Source of the DNA: Streptomyces graminofaciens | Lineage (GTDB): Bacteria; Actinomycetota; Actinomycetes; Streptomycetales; Streptomycetaceae | DNA length: 64,000 nt | Direction of reading: 5' to 3' | Assembly (NCBI RefSeq): GCF_030294945.1 | Contig: NZ_AP018448.1 | Location: 62,001-126,000, forward strand | Shown here: piece after piece, positions 1 to 8,377 of the stretch | How the letters are laid out: each line of letters begins with the position of its first letter | Numbering within the stretch: the stretch's first letter is position 1 | Program-made: the position numbers and the translations under genes | Notes under the pieces: model-generated | What the model saw: only the letters and a program-made list of their open reading frames with translations | Databases searched by the model: none | What the model was told of the DNA's origin: nothing

Positions 1-259
1 CCGTGTGGACGCCGATGTCGACGAGCTTGCTGGGCGCCAGCCCCAGCCGCTCGCCCCGGTGGTTCATCGCGGTCAGCAGGTAGGCGTAGCCCTGACCGAG
101 GACCCGGGCGGCCATGACCGAGTCGTAGGGGTAGTCCCGGATGAGGAGCCCGACCTGCTTCTCCCACAGGTCGGCCGGCACGACGTTGCGTGCGTAGCGG
201 ACCGGGCCGGTCGCCGGGTCTGCGGCCCAAGGGGATGCAACAGCGGCGGTGGCTGCCAT
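1..259 (-). CDS. Conserved hypothetical protein, N-terminal part (runs off left edge)
   Basis: The frame begins at an ATG on the minus strand with GGAGG placed seven bases upstream and stays open to the window edge, giving 86 residues. It reads as a soluble, non-secreted protein beginning MAATAAVASPWAADPATG, with a later stretch RNVVPADLWEKQVGLLIRDY. I associate this start with uncharacterised Streptomyces proteins, but I cannot assign a function. It diverges from the XRE/TPR regulator at 447, with a 187-bp gap that carries an inverted repeat, so the regulator may control it. Confidence 0.7.
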   Translation of the reverse strand, partial: MAATAAVASPWAADPATGPVRYARNVVPADLWEKQVGLLIRDYPYDSVMAARVLGQGYAYLLTAMNHRGERLGLAPSKLVDIGVHT

Positions 260-350
260 GGGGTGCCTCCGATGGACGGTGCCCCGCGGCGCGGGGCGGT
301 GCACCGAGCACACCGCGCCGACCGGACTCGCGGTGATCAACTCTCCATCT

Positions 351-376
351 GTGCAAGGCGTTTGCACGTCGTGCAA
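351..376. promoter_or_regulatory. GTGCAA inverted repeat between divergent genes, candidate XRE operator
   Basis: GTGCAA (351-356) and TTGCAC (362-367) form a perfect 6-bp inverted repeat with a 5-bp spacer, and a third GTGCAA lies at 371-376. The site is in the gap between the leftward hypothetical gene and the rightward regulator. That it binds the regulator is inferred from position only. Confidence 0.45.
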
Positions 377-446
377 GCGGCCTCGACGCGCCCGGCCAGC
401 GCCCGTAGCGTGGGGTCCCCCTGTCTGTGCGGTGTGGGAGGGACGC

Positions 447-1739
447 GTGCCCGTTGACCCGCTCTGGAACAGCACGACAGCACTGCAGTTAGCCGCGCAG
501 CGGCGCCCCGGCGCGCTCATCCGGATCGGACGCCAGCACCACTGCTGGACGCTGGCCGCTCTCGCAGACCGGATCGGCTGCTCGCCCGCGACCGTCTCCC
601 GTCTGGAGCGCCGCACCCGGATCGCTGACCTGGCCCTGGTGCACCGTGCCGCACGGGAAGTCGGCGTGCCCCGACACATCCTCATGACATCCCTCGCGCC
701 ACCCCCCGCTACGGCAACGACGGCCACTAGAGTGACGGCCAGTCAGCGTGACGCCGAGGAGGACCCCATGCGCCGCCGTACGCTGCTCGCCGCCACGGCG
801 GCCGCAGGCCCCGCCGCCCTGCTGATGGGCCTGGACGACGCTCTGGCCGACACCCCCGCCCCGTCCGGTGCTGGGCCGCTGGACAGCCGTCTGACGGGCG
901 CCCGCGCACTGTACGACCGCGGCGCGCACGCACGGCTCCTGGTCGCCCTGCCCGGCCTCATCGCCGACGCGCATCAGGGCGCCGTCTCCCGCCGCAGTCT
1001 CGACCAGGCCCGGCTGTCCGCCGTGTACAGCCTCGCCTCCGCCGTGCTCATCAAGCTCGGCTCCTACGACCGCGCCCGGCTCACCGCGGACCGTGCCCGT
1101 ACCTGGGCCGAGATCTCCGGCTCCCCGCTCGCAGCCGCGGCCGCAGCACGGGAGTTGGCCATCGTGCTGCGCCACCAGGACCAGCACGGCGCCGCTCAGC
1201 GCCTGATGTCCTCGGCAACCGACGACCTCGAGGCGAGCGGGCTGCGCACCGACGCCACGGCCGCCGCCTACGCACAGATGCTGTGCACCCTGGCCTACAC
1301 CGCCGCTCGGGCCGGGCAGCGCACCGAGGCCCTGGCGATGACCGAGGAGGCCCGCCGCGCCGCCAGCCGACTGCCCCAGGCCGCTCCGCCCGGCCGGCTG
1401 TTCGCCATCAGCCCGGCCGCCGTCGACCTGTACGCGGTCGGCGTGCACTGGGCCCTCGGTGACGCCGGCGCCGCCCTGGACGCCGGGAAGAACCTGCGGC
1501 CCGAGCAGTTCCCGACCGCCGAGCGCAAGGCCCGCCTGGGCACCGACATGGCGCGCGCCTGGTGGGCCTGGCAGCGGCCCGAGCAGACCGCCCGCGCGCT
1601 GCTGGACGCCTATAGGGCCAGCCCCGGCGAAGTCCGCGACCGGCCCGCGATCCGCCGCATCGTCACCGAGCTCGCCGAGCGGCACCCGCGAACCAGCGGC
1701 GTACGCGAACTGCACACCGCCGTGACACGGGCCAGCTGA
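447..1739 (+). CDS. XRE-type HTH regulator with C-terminal TPR-like helical domain
   Basis: This 430-residue protein has an N-terminal helix-turn-helix at about residues 25-70 (WTLAALADRIGCSPATVSRL) followed by a long alanine-rich helical region resembling tetratricopeptide repeats. This is the layout of Streptomyces regulators that sense a ligand or partner through TPR-like helices. The GTG at 447 is preferred because GGGAGGGA lies just upstream and the HTH follows directly. The frame stays open further upstream, but that stretch has no ribosome binding site and overlaps the divergent gene. An RRRTLLAATAAAG stretch near residue 110 looks like a Tat signal but lies inside the protein, so I do not call it an export signal. 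Its targets are unknown; the adjacent divergent gene is the best candidate. Confidence 0.75.
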   Translation: MPVDPLWNSTTALQLAAQRRPGALIRIGRQHHCWTLAALADRIGCSPATVSRLERRTRIADLALVHRAAREVGVPRHILMTSLAPPPATATTATRVTASQRDAEEDPMRRRTLLAATAAAGPAALLMGLDDALADTPAPSGAGPLDSRLTGARALYDRGAHARLLVALPGLIADAHQGAVSRRSLDQARLSAVYSLASAVLIKLGSYDRARLTADRARTWAEISGSPLAAAAAARELAIVLRHQDQHGAAQRLMSSATDDLEASGLRTDATAAAYAQMLCTLAYTAARAGQRTEALAMTEEARRAASRLPQAAPPGRLFAISPAAVDLYAVGVHWALGDAGAALDAGKNLRPEQFPTAERKARLGTDMARAWWAWQRPEQTARALLDAYRASPGEVRDRPAIRRIVTELAERHPRTSGVRELHTAVTRAS

Positions 1740-2250
1740 CGGCGCTGTCAAGTTGGTTAGCCGGTGGGATGATCTTCTGGTTGATCGTGCTGGTAGGGGC
1801 TGTCCGTGGGGGCCGTGTCGCCGTCGTACAAGGGGCGCCGGTACCCGGTCGAGGTCATCTCCCACTGCGTATGGCTGTACTTCCGTTTCCCGCTGTCGTT
1901 CCGCGAGGTCGAGGAGCTCATGCTCGAGCGCGGGATCGCCGTCTCGTACGAGACGGTGCGCCGCTGGTGCGCCAAGTTCGGGCAGCGGTACGCAGGCGCG
2001 CTGCGCCGGCGGCAGCCCCGGCCAGGTGACAAATGGCACCTGGACGAGGGGGCTTCATCAAAATCAACGGCGAGCAGCGGTACCTGTGGCGGGCCGTCGA
2101 CCAGGACGGCAACGTCCTGGACATCCTCGTGCAGCACCGCCGGGACAAGGCCGCGGCCAGTCGCTTCTTCCACCGCCTGATGAAGAAGACACACGCGGTG
2201 CCCCGGGGGATCGTCACCTAGAAGCTCCGCTCCTACGGCGCACCGCGAAC
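1740..2250 (+). pseudogene. IS6-family transposase remnant, frameshifted and truncated
   Basis: From 1806 the reading is SYKGRRYPVEVISHCVWLYF and SFREVEELMLERGI, then YETVRRWCAKFG and DKWHLDE. This is the N-terminal HTH and start of the DDE domain of IS6-family transposases. Near 2045 the frame must shift by one base to continue as FIKINGEQRYLWRAVDQDGN and VPRGIVT. A stop at 2219-2221 sits where the family has an aspartate, and KLRSYGA continues in frame after it. Homology ends near 2247, so the last third is missing. The element is therefore inactive. The bases between the regulator stop and 1806 are probably its left end. Confidence 0.85.
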
Positions 2251-2424
2251 CCTTTGTTCGTGGCCGCCAAGAGTATTCTCCGTGTTCACCCCTGAGCGAG
2301 TGCTGCGGATGCCTCGCGGTCAGGTGGCGTGGGTTCGCCGACTGTCTCCTATGTTGGTCGGGAGGACGTGCCATCGGGCTCCCAGGTCGACATCACCACC
2401 ACCGATCAGCCCCTTCTGCGCAGG

Positions 2425-2457
2425 GCAGGCCCGGGCGGTGATCACCGCGGGCCCTGC
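2425..2457. terminator. Hairpin downstream of the FKBP gene
   Basis: A strong GC hairpin is centred on the perfect palindrome GCGGTGATCACCGC, with flanking GCAGGCCCG and CGGGCCCTGC arms that pair apart from a bulge. It lies just past the end of the leftward FKBP gene, as expected of a terminator. There is no clear T-run, which is common in actinomycetes. Confidence 0.55.
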
Positions 2458-2475
2458 AGGTTCGTGGAACGGCGT

Positions 2476-3507
2476 TCACGGCAGCTTGCACTTCACCGCG
2501 TGCAGGATGTCGATGACGAAGACCAGCGGCGTACCGGGCGGGGCGTGACGCCATGTGTGTCCGCCGTTGACCATGTCGGGCGGTACCGCCAGTTCGACAC
2601 GGCTGCCCACCCGCTGACCGACTATCCCCAGGTCCATGGCCTTGATGACCTTGTTCTCGCCGACACGGAAAGCTGTCGCACCGCCATGCTGCAAGGTGGA
2701 CTCGTACACCTTGCCGTCCTTCCAGCCGGCATAGGTGACTTGGGCGAGGACGGCTTGGCCTGCTCGGACGGTCGGTCCGTCGCCTGGAAAGATGACCGCG
2801 CGGCGCAGTTTCCTCGGGGCCGATGCACCCTTGACCGGCGTGATGGTCGGGGCGGCCTTGCCCTTTACGCGGACCTGCGGCATGCCGGCTGGCGGAGCGG
2901 TGTGCGGGCCAGTGAGCACGGTGGCGGCAGGTGTGTCGGCGACGATGTCGATGGCGAAGACCACGGTGGCGCCCGCTCCGACCCCCAAGGTCGAGCTGCC
3001 CCTGCCGCCGAACGCCGCGGCGGGCGGTGCCACCACCAGCACCCGACTCCCGACCCTGCGGCCGATCAGCGCCTCCTCGAAGGCGGGCAACAGCTTTCCG
3101 GAACCCGCTTGGGTCAGTTGATAAGCACCGGGCACGGACTTGCGCGCTGTCCAGTTCTCGGCGCTGTAGCGAACGGTCACCCAGTCCGTCCGCCGCACCA
3201 CGGCTCCCGTGCCCTTCACCACGGTGGAGACGACGAACTTGCCACTGGGCCGGCCGGATGGAAGACGTATCTCCGCCTTGCCACCCACCGGGCCGGAGAC
3301 GGAAGGCATGGGGGCGGCGTAACGAACCGGATCGGGCACGCTCTCCGTGCCCTTGTCACCTCCAGCCGTGTCGGAAGGGGCGGTGGTCGCGACGCTGGGG
3401 GTGGGCACGCGGTTGACGTCCGGGGAATCGCCGCCCACGCTGCACCCGGAGAGCAACAGCGGTACAGCCAGGGACGAGAAGGCCGCGAGTACGGTAGCTC
3501 GGTACAT
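2476..3507 (-). CDS. Lipoprotein with two FKBP-type peptidyl-prolyl isomerase domains
   Basis: This is a 343-residue exported lipoprotein. The signal ends in LLLSGC with the lipidated cysteine at residue 22, and a low-complexity linker follows. Two FKBP-like domains then occur in tandem, at about 100-195 (TDWVTVRYSAENW, FEEALIGRRVGSRVLVVAPP) and 235-340 (VLAQVTYAGWKDGKVYES, IVGQRVGSRVELAVPPDM, GTPLVFVIDILH). FKBPs speed cis-trans isomerisation of proline peptide bonds, here outside the membrane, probably helping secreted proteins to fold. The start at 3507 is set by GAGGA upstream and by the signal peptide. It lies downstream of a secreted protease on the same strand, a plausible client. Double-FKBP lipoproteins of this kind are common in Streptomyces. 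Confidence 0.88.
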   Translation of the reverse strand: MYRATVLAAFSSLAVPLLLSGCSVGGDSPDVNRVPTPSVATTAPSDTAGGDKGTESVPDPVRYAAPMPSVSGPVGGKAEIRLPSGRPSGKFVVSTVVKGTGAVVRRTDWVTVRYSAENWTARKSVPGAYQLTQAGSGKLLPAFEEALIGRRVGSRVLVVAPPAAAFGGRGSSTLGVGAGATVVFAIDIVADTPAATVLTGPHTAPPAGMPQVRVKGKAAPTITPVKGASAPRKLRRAVIFPGDGPTVRAGQAVLAQVTYAGWKDGKVYESTLQHGGATAFRVGENKVIKAMDLGIVGQRVGSRVELAVPPDMVNGGHTWRHAPPGTPLVFVIDILHAVKCKLP

Positions 3508-3744
3508 GGGAATCCTCAGGGGGAGTCGGCAATCGTTACGGCGGGGAGTGCCGGCGGCCGGGGAGAGGCAAGGCAACCGGACGCCTCAGCCACGCACTTC
3601 GGGCGGCAGGTGGAGGCAGGTCCGGTTCCTCGTCGACCACCGATGGGCCAAGGGAACATGAGCTCCGGGTCCAGCCTTCCCGGGCGCGGATGCCCCCGAG
3701 AAGGCTGTGAGCTGTGCTGTGGTGATGCCCGGCGCGCGTGGGCG

Positions 3745-4992
3745 CTACGGCGCCGTGTTCAACGTGGCGCCCATCTTGTCCAAGGCGGGCCCGATGCGGA
3801 CACCGACCATGTACTGGACACCGCTCCGCCAGACCACGCCCGTGTGCAGGCCGACGATCTTGGCGGTTTCGTTCCTGGTCCACTTGTAGATGGGGGCTCC
3901 GGAGTCGCCGCCCTCGGTGAACTTCACCGTGCAGTTGGCGCAGGGGTCCGGCCGGTACAGGAAGGAGCCGCCGCCTTCGACGCAGATCTGGGTGTCGGGC
4001 CAGCAGATGCTGCCGGGCGACATGTCCGTGACTTTGTTGCCGCAGTGGGCATAGGTCGTCTGACCGGTCACACAGATGTTGTCCAGGCCGAGGAAAGCCG
4101 GCAGCTGGCCCTCGATGTTGAGGTAGTCGAGAGCGTTTGGGCTCTGCCCGCTCCAGATCCTCCCGAAGTAGGCCCCGCGGATGGGCGTCACATCCCGATG
4201 CAAGAGCTCCTGGTCGATCCCATTGTACCGGTTGGTGACCTTGCCGACCTCCTCCCAGTCTGTCGTGTAGTTGTACACACCCACATTGGGGTTGATCGGG
4301 TAGCAGTGCGCCGCGGTGGTCATGTAGGCGGTGTCCGCACGCATCACGCTCACCCCTCCGCTACACCGGCCACTGCCCTCGCGGGTGAGGGACAGGCCGC
4401 CGTAGAACGGGACGGTGTCCCTGTATCGCCCGCGCTGGGCCGCGAACTTGCCGGACTCGATCTTGATCTTGTCCCCGTACTCGCGGACCAGCGGCTCGCT
4501 GAGGGTCGACGGGGCGTCGGTGGTCACGACGACCCTGTCGGTGGCCACGTCGTACTGGCTCATCAACCCGTATTCGGTCGAGTGGTCCGGGCGCAGCGCC
4601 TCCCTGACAGCGCCGTCGATGGATGTGATGTCGCCCTTGGTGAAACGGCTCGCCTTGACGGTCGTAGAAGGCGGCGCATCCTTCTCGATCACCGGCTCAA
4701 TCCGGTCGGCGGGCAACCGTACAAGCGCGCCGGATGCTCCTGGCGCTACTCCCAACGCGTCATTGGCCCTGGAGTAGGCGTCGACCTGGCTCCACTGGTC
4801 CGTGGTCAGGGATGCGGGCGTGTCTTCTGCCTGGGCGGGGAAGGTGCCGAGGAGACCCGCTCCCGCGGTCAGCGTCAGGCCCGCCGCCATGACGTACCGG
4901 ATAGTCTTCCTTTTGTGCCTTGTCTGCCTGGACGGGAGCGGCGCGGCCGCCCCCGCGCGCGGGCCCTTTCTTGAGAACAGTCGGAGGCTCAT
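3745..4992 (-). CDS. Secreted chymotrypsin-fold serine protease
   Basis: This 415-residue protein has a long basic N-terminus, then a signal peptide ending PAQA near residue 55. A region of about 130 residues that looks like a propeptide follows. The S1-type catalytic domain shows the histidine motif TTAAHC near residue 227 and the serine motif EGGDSGAPIY near residue 362. The aspartate is probably in the NGIDQELL stretch near 258. Several cysteines in the second half suggest disulfides. The likely product is an extracellular protease activated by removal of the propeptide. Two ATGs lie two codons apart; the second (4992) is chosen because GAGGG is 6 bases ahead of it. No FKBP or protease partner overlaps it, and a 237-bp gap separates it from the FKBP gene. 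Confidence 0.85.
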   Translation of the reverse strand: MSLRLFSRKGPRAGAAAPLPSRQTRHKRKTIRYVMAAGLTLTAGAGLLGTFPAQAEDTPASLTTDQWSQVDAYSRANDALGVAPGASGALVRLPADRIEPVIEKDAPPSTTVKASRFTKGDITSIDGAVREALRPDHSTEYGLMSQYDVATDRVVVTTDAPSTLSEPLVREYGDKIKIESGKFAAQRGRYRDTVPFYGGLSLTREGSGRCSGGVSVMRADTAYMTTAAHCYPINPNVGVYNYTTDWEEVGKVTNRYNGIDQELLHRDVTPIRGAYFGRIWSGQSPNALDYLNIEGQLPAFLGLDNICVTGQTTYAHCGNKVTDMSPGSICWPDTQICVEGGGSFLYRPDPCANCTVKFTEGGDSGAPIYKWTRNETAKIVGLHTGVVWRSGVQYMVGVRIGPALDKMGATLNTAP

Positions 4993-5001
4993 GCTCATCC
5001 C

Positions 5002-5344
5002 TCGTTTCACTGGCGGGTTCCCGAAGTGGGTGCCCTGGTGAACTCCAGCAAAGCGGAAGGACGTTGCAGCCGCCGCGCGGCGGCATCTCAGCCTCCAAAC
5101 AGTCTTGATGGATTTGTTGCATGAGCTGTTACGGAGCATGCGTTCAGAGCGCCCAGTGGGCTGTGCGCGCAGCGGGGACAGGTCAGGGCCGGCCCGCCCG
5201 CCTGCAGGCGCAGGTGCACAGTCCAGATGCGCTGCACCGCGGCGTGTGTGCCAGCAAGCCGCATCGGCTCGTGTCCCTCCGTTCCGGTCCGCGTCGTTCT
5301 CGCGCGGTGGCCTCCCGGACGTACGCGCGCGCCGCCCGCACCGT
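5002..5344. other. Non-coding stretch upstream of the protease gene
   Basis: No open frame here has a ribosome binding site or a recognisable protein on either strand. It should hold the protease promoter and the distal upstream region of the small HTH gene at 5496. A loose repeat GGTGCA...TGCACC (about 5212-5238) uses the same TGCA core as the two palindromes further right. Confidence 0.4.
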
Positions 5345-5418
5345 AGTGCAGATCCCTGCACTCGCGCAGGGCGGGTGCCGGACGCGCCCACCTGACTGAT
5401 AGTGCAGAAATCCGCACT
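5345..5418. promoter_or_regulatory. Two AGTGCAG-N4-CYGCACT palindromes, candidate HTH operators
   Basis: At 5345-5362 there is AGTGCAG-ATCC-CTGCACT with perfect 7-bp arms. At 5401-5418 there is AGTGCAG-AAAT-CCGCACT, identical in layout with one mismatch. The centres are 56 bp apart, about five helical turns, and both lie upstream of the small HTH gene at 5496. Binding by that protein is inferred from position. Confidence 0.5.
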
Positions 5419-5495
5419 GACAGGGCAGGTGTCTGCACCGTCGGATGGTGGGGTGACGATCTTGCCGACCCGACCCGGACCGCGATGCCCTGCGT

Positions 5496-5717
5496 GTGAC
5501 GCTGGCGCGGCTGAGGAACGCGCTCGAGTGGACCTTCGACGAACTTGCCGGCCTCGGCGGCCTGGCCCGGCGCACGCTGATCGACCTGGAACATGGCCGG
5601 GCCGTCGGCACCGTCACCACCTGGCACGCCCTCGCGCACGCCTTCGATGTCCCCATCGAGGAACTGCTCGGCTCGCTCTGCGACGACCACACCCCACCCG
5701 GGACCAAGGGCGCCTGA
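5496..5717 (+). CDS. Small XRE-family helix-turn-helix protein
   Basis: This 73-residue protein is almost entirely a helix-turn-helix (TFDELAGLGGLARRTLIDLE at about 13-32), followed by WHALAHAFDVPIEELLGSL, the usual tail of minimal XRE repressors. Mini-repressors of this size usually bind DNA as dimers. The GTG at 5496 is the only plausible start in frame, because a stop lies at 5454. No good Shine-Dalgarno sequence is seen. Two matching palindromes 80-150 bp upstream are likely operators, which would make it self-regulating. What it controls besides itself is not clear from the neighbourhood. Confidence 0.65.
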   Translation: MTLARLRNALEWTFDELAGLGGLARRTLIDLEHGRAVGTVTTWHALAHAFDVPIEELLGSLCDDHTPPGTKGA

Positions 5718-5888
5718 CTCCGGTCGCGTCAGGCCTGGCGCGCCGCGCGAATCACCCGAACCGGCGAGCATGCATAGAACGCACATGGGTGCGGATCCTT
5801 TCGAGGGATAGCTGAGCTGGGAAGACGCTGATTGACGTGTGGGCGGTGCCGTCGTACTTCTACTGTGGCGAGGTGGAGGTGGGGCGCG

Positions 5889-6395
5889 ATGGTGTCGTTG
5901 CCGGAAGAGCTCCAGGCGCGGGAGGCCGCGGCTCGACAGCGAGTGGAAGAACTCCAGGTGGAGGCTGCGGAGTTGGCCGTCCGGCTGGAGAAAGCCCGGG
6001 AGGATCTGTCGCGGTTGGAGATCACGCGGGAGATCGTCGCGCAGGTGCTGGCGGAGTTGTCGGCCGCGGAGGATGTGCCAGAACCCCAGGAAGCGCCGGC
6101 GCCTCACGGCATCGGGGTGATGGCGGTGCCGCCGTGGCGGGAGGGCCTGGTCGTTGGGGTGCTGCCGGATGTGTACCGGGACATCGTGGAGATCGTCGCT
6201 GATGCTTCGGGTCCGTTGCAGGCCAAGCAGATCGTGCCGCGGATCGGGCTGGAGGCCACCACGGCGAAGATCGAGGGGACGCGGGGGAAGCTGAAGCGTC
6301 TGGTGGAACGGGGCTGGCTGGCAGAGGACGCGCCGGGACGGTTCACCCTGGCCGCCATGACGGGGACGGTCACGTCCGCGGGAGTGGTGTATTGA
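5889..6395 (+). CDS. Coiled-coil protein with C-terminal winged-helix-like domain
   Basis: This is a 168-residue protein. Residues 5-60 are a heptad-rich helix (ELQVEAAELAVRLEKAREDL) predicted to form a coiled coil. After a proline-rich linker, residues 100-155 (YRDIVEIVADASGPLQAKQI, KIEGTRGKLKRLVERGWLAE) read as a winged helix of the kind that detects homologues with degraded specificity. The start is set by GGAGGTGGGG ten bases upstream. I recall close copies of this gene near insertion sequences in Streptomyces, and here an IS256 fragment follows directly. Its function is unknown; a role in transposition or its control is only a guess. Confidence 0.6.
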   Translation: MVSLPEELQAREAAARQRVEELQVEAAELAVRLEKAREDLSRLEITREIVAQVLAELSAAEDVPEPQEAPAPHGIGVMAVPPWREGLVVGVLPDVYRDIVEIVADASGPLQAKQIVPRIGLEATTAKIEGTRGKLKRLVERGWLAEDAPGRFTLAAMTGTVTSAGVVY

Positions 6396-6422
6396 CGGCC
6401 ACTCGGTGATCTCGTTTTAAGG

Positions 6423-6903
6423 CTATGCGGTGAGTTCGGTGGGTAGGTCGGTCTCGCTGGTTTCTGACTCGATCGGGTGGAGGCGGGCCTTGGCGAGGAG
6501 TTCGATGCCCATGTAGCGGCGGGCTTCGGTCCATTCGTCGTTCTGCTCGGCCAGCACCGCGCCGACCAGGCGGATGACGGCGGTGCGGTCGGGGAAGATG
6601 CCGACCACGTCGGTGCGACGCCGGATCTCCTTGTTCAGCCGTTCCTGCGGGTTGTTCGACCAGATCTGCCGCCAGCTCTCACGTGGGAACGCGGTGAACG
6701 CCAGCAGGTCGTGCTGCGCGGTGTCCGAGTGGGCTGCGGCCTTGGGGAACTTGGCCTCCAACGCATCCAGGACGTGCCGCATCTGGTCCTTCACCGCGTC
6801 AGTGTCGGGCTGTTCGAAGACCGTCCGCAGCAGCGTCGCGACCCAGGGCTGGGCTGATTTCGGAACCTGGCTCAGCAAATTTCGGGCGTAGTGGAGCCGT
6901 CAA
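6423..6903 (-). pseudogene. IS256-family transposase, C-terminal fragment
   Basis: The minus strand reads RLHYARNLLSQVPKSAQPWV, then LLAFTAFPRESWRQIWSNNP and QERLNKEIRRRTDVVGIFPD. This is the conserved C-terminal third of IS256 (Mutator-like) transposases, including the EIRRRTDVVGIFP block. The N-terminal two thirds and the DDE aspartates are absent. Homology stops near 6903, exactly where the left end of the ISAzo13-type element begins, so that insertion probably truncated it. The remaining frame ends at its natural stop (6423). It cannot be functional. Confidence 0.88.
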
Positions 6904-6946
6904 GAATCAACCTGTTGCTTCGTGATCAGCGGCTCGTTGGCCTGTT

Positions 6947-7927
6947 ATGGCGATCACGGACGAGATGCTGTCCCAACTCCGCCACCGTTTCACGGTGTTG
7001 CTGCCGCATCTGAACGAGCGGCAGCGGCGTCTGGCGGTGGCGGCCGAGGCGAGGCTGCTCGGACACGGCGGGGTGCGCGCTGCCGACCGGGCGGCAGCCG
7101 TGAGCGAGACCACCGTGCGCCGGGGGATCGTAGAACTGGAGTCCGGTGTCGGGCCGCTGCCCGGCGGACGCATCCGCGCCGAGGGTGGGGGCCGCAAACT
7201 CGTCGAGGAGCTCGATCCCGGCCTGGTGAACGCGCTGATGGCACTGGTCGAGCCTGATGAGCGCGGTGATCCGGAATCCCCGCTGCGCTGGACGACGAAG
7301 TCGCTGCGCCACTTGGCCGAGGAACTGGCCCGGCAGGGCCACCCGGTCTCCGCGCCGACGGTGGGACGGCTGCTCAAACGGGCCGGTTTCAGCCTGCAGG
7401 GCAACGCCAAGACCCTCGAAGGCACCCAACACCCCGACCGCGACGCCCAGTTCCGGGCCGCCGCCGGCCCCAACGGCGCGGACCTGTGGTGGTCCGGGAA
7501 ACACCGGCACCACGGCGGGAACGTACAGGTCATCGCGGCCCCGGACGGCTGGCCGCTGTGGGTGTCGCCGGTCCGCCCGGGCCGCGAGCACGACACCACC
7601 TGCGCCCGGGCCCACGGCCTGGTCGACGCCCTCAACCGGCTCGCCGCCACCCTGGGCATCCCCACTCTGACCGACCTCGGCTACGAGAACATCGGCGATG
7701 GGTTCCGCCACCCGGTCAAGAAGCCCAAGGGCGGCGAACTCACCGAGCCGGACCGGACGTTCAACGCGGTGATCCGCAGCGTGCACGGCATGGCGGAGCG
7801 TGCGAACGCCCTGCTGAAGGTCACCTTCAAGGCCCTGCGGCGGGTCAGCCTCGACCCAGCAGCCATCACCCGCATCGCCCGGGCCGCCCTCGTCCTGCTC
7901 CACATCGAACACGGCCGCACCGCCTGA
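6947..7927 (+). CDS. Chimeric transposase: ISAzo13-type N-terminus joined to IS5-type C-terminus
   Basis: The 326-residue frame has two parts. Residues 1-169 (LNERQRRLAVAAEARLLGHG, SETTVRRGIVELESG, KTLEGTQHPDRDAQF) match the start of ISAzo13-family transposases. From about residue 171 the reading is GPNGADLWWSGKHRHHGG, GWPLWVSPVRPGREHDTT, LADLGYEN-like and NALLKVTFKALRRVSLDP, the DDE domain of an IS5-type (DDE_4) transposase. In ISAzo13 proteins the QF would be followed by a DTKKKE block, which is missing. The junction, near nucleotide 7454, is in frame and no stop is introduced. Each half lacks essential parts of its own family, so activity is doubtful although the frame is open. IS5-like end sequence follows the stop. 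Confidence 0.8.
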   Translation: MAITDEMLSQLRHRFTVLLPHLNERQRRLAVAAEARLLGHGGVRAADRAAAVSETTVRRGIVELESGVGPLPGGRIRAEGGGRKLVEELDPGLVNALMALVEPDERGDPESPLRWTTKSLRHLAEELARQGHPVSAPTVGRLLKRAGFSLQGNAKTLEGTQHPDRDAQFRAAAGPNGADLWWSGKHRHHGGNVQVIAAPDGWPLWVSPVRPGREHDTTCARAHGLVDALNRLAATLGIPTLTDLGYENIGDGFRHPVKKPKGGELTEPDRTFNAVIRSVHGMAERANALLKVTFKALRRVSLDPAAITRIARAALVLLHIEHGRTA

Positions 7928-8062
7928 GCAAAGATCACGAACCGTCACAAGACGTTACCGAGAAGGGTTCACTACGCCGGGACCGACGGCACCGGGAGGA
8001 ACCGCTGACCGTCCAGGCCAACGGCTGAAAGACCGACTGCACGATCCCTGGACACTCCCGGA

Positions 8063-8377
8063 TCAGCGCTTAGGCTGACAGCCGACAAAAAAATAGTAAA
8101 AATAAGAGATGCTCCCATCGTCATTTGTCACCTCGTGTGCGTCGCTGAACACGACAACTCCGTCCATTCGCCGACACTCGCCCTCTTTAGCCTTTTGGGC
8201 ACTGTCGCGTTCGCTTGCACTGGTGAAGAAATCGGATGAGAATCCCCAATCCTGCCCAGCGGCGTGCGCGGGTATGGTCGCGAGTCCCGTGAAGACAGCG
8301 GCGCAGAGAACCGACATCGCTCCCGCACGCATCGCCCTCTTTCTGAGAAATTTGTTCTTCGGTGTTACGGCAGCCAT
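8063..8377 (-). CDS. Small secreted protein of unknown function
   Basis: This 104-residue protein has a basic N-terminus (KNKFLRKRAMRAG), a hydrophobic core and a signal peptidase site near AHA-AG at residue 39. The mature part is about 65 residues, with two cysteines (EGECRRMD and VGCQPKR) that could form one disulfide, and an aromatic patch SYFYYFFVG near the end. The start is set by GGAGG with a 7-base spacing. The gene has a lower GC content than its neighbours and sits between IS debris and the GlcG-like gene, so it may be acquired DNA. I recognise no family. Confidence 0.65.
   Translation of the reverse strand: MAAVTPKNKFLRKRAMRAGAMSVLCAAVFTGLATIPAHAAGQDWGFSSDFFTSASERDSAQKAKEGECRRMDGVVVFSDAHEVTNDDGSISYFYYFFVGCQPKR

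Noticed and set aside
489..2039. Open frame of 516 codons on the minus strand
   Set aside because: It overlaps the XRE/TPR gene and the IS6 remnant on the opposite strand and encodes a low-complexity Gly/Ala/Arg-rich protein with no domain.
2329..4974. Open frame of 881 codons on the plus strand
   Set aside because: It lies opposite the FKBP and protease genes, has no ribosome binding site, and its composition is that of a mirror frame in GC-rich DNA. The minus-strand proteins show clear signal peptides and active-site motifs.
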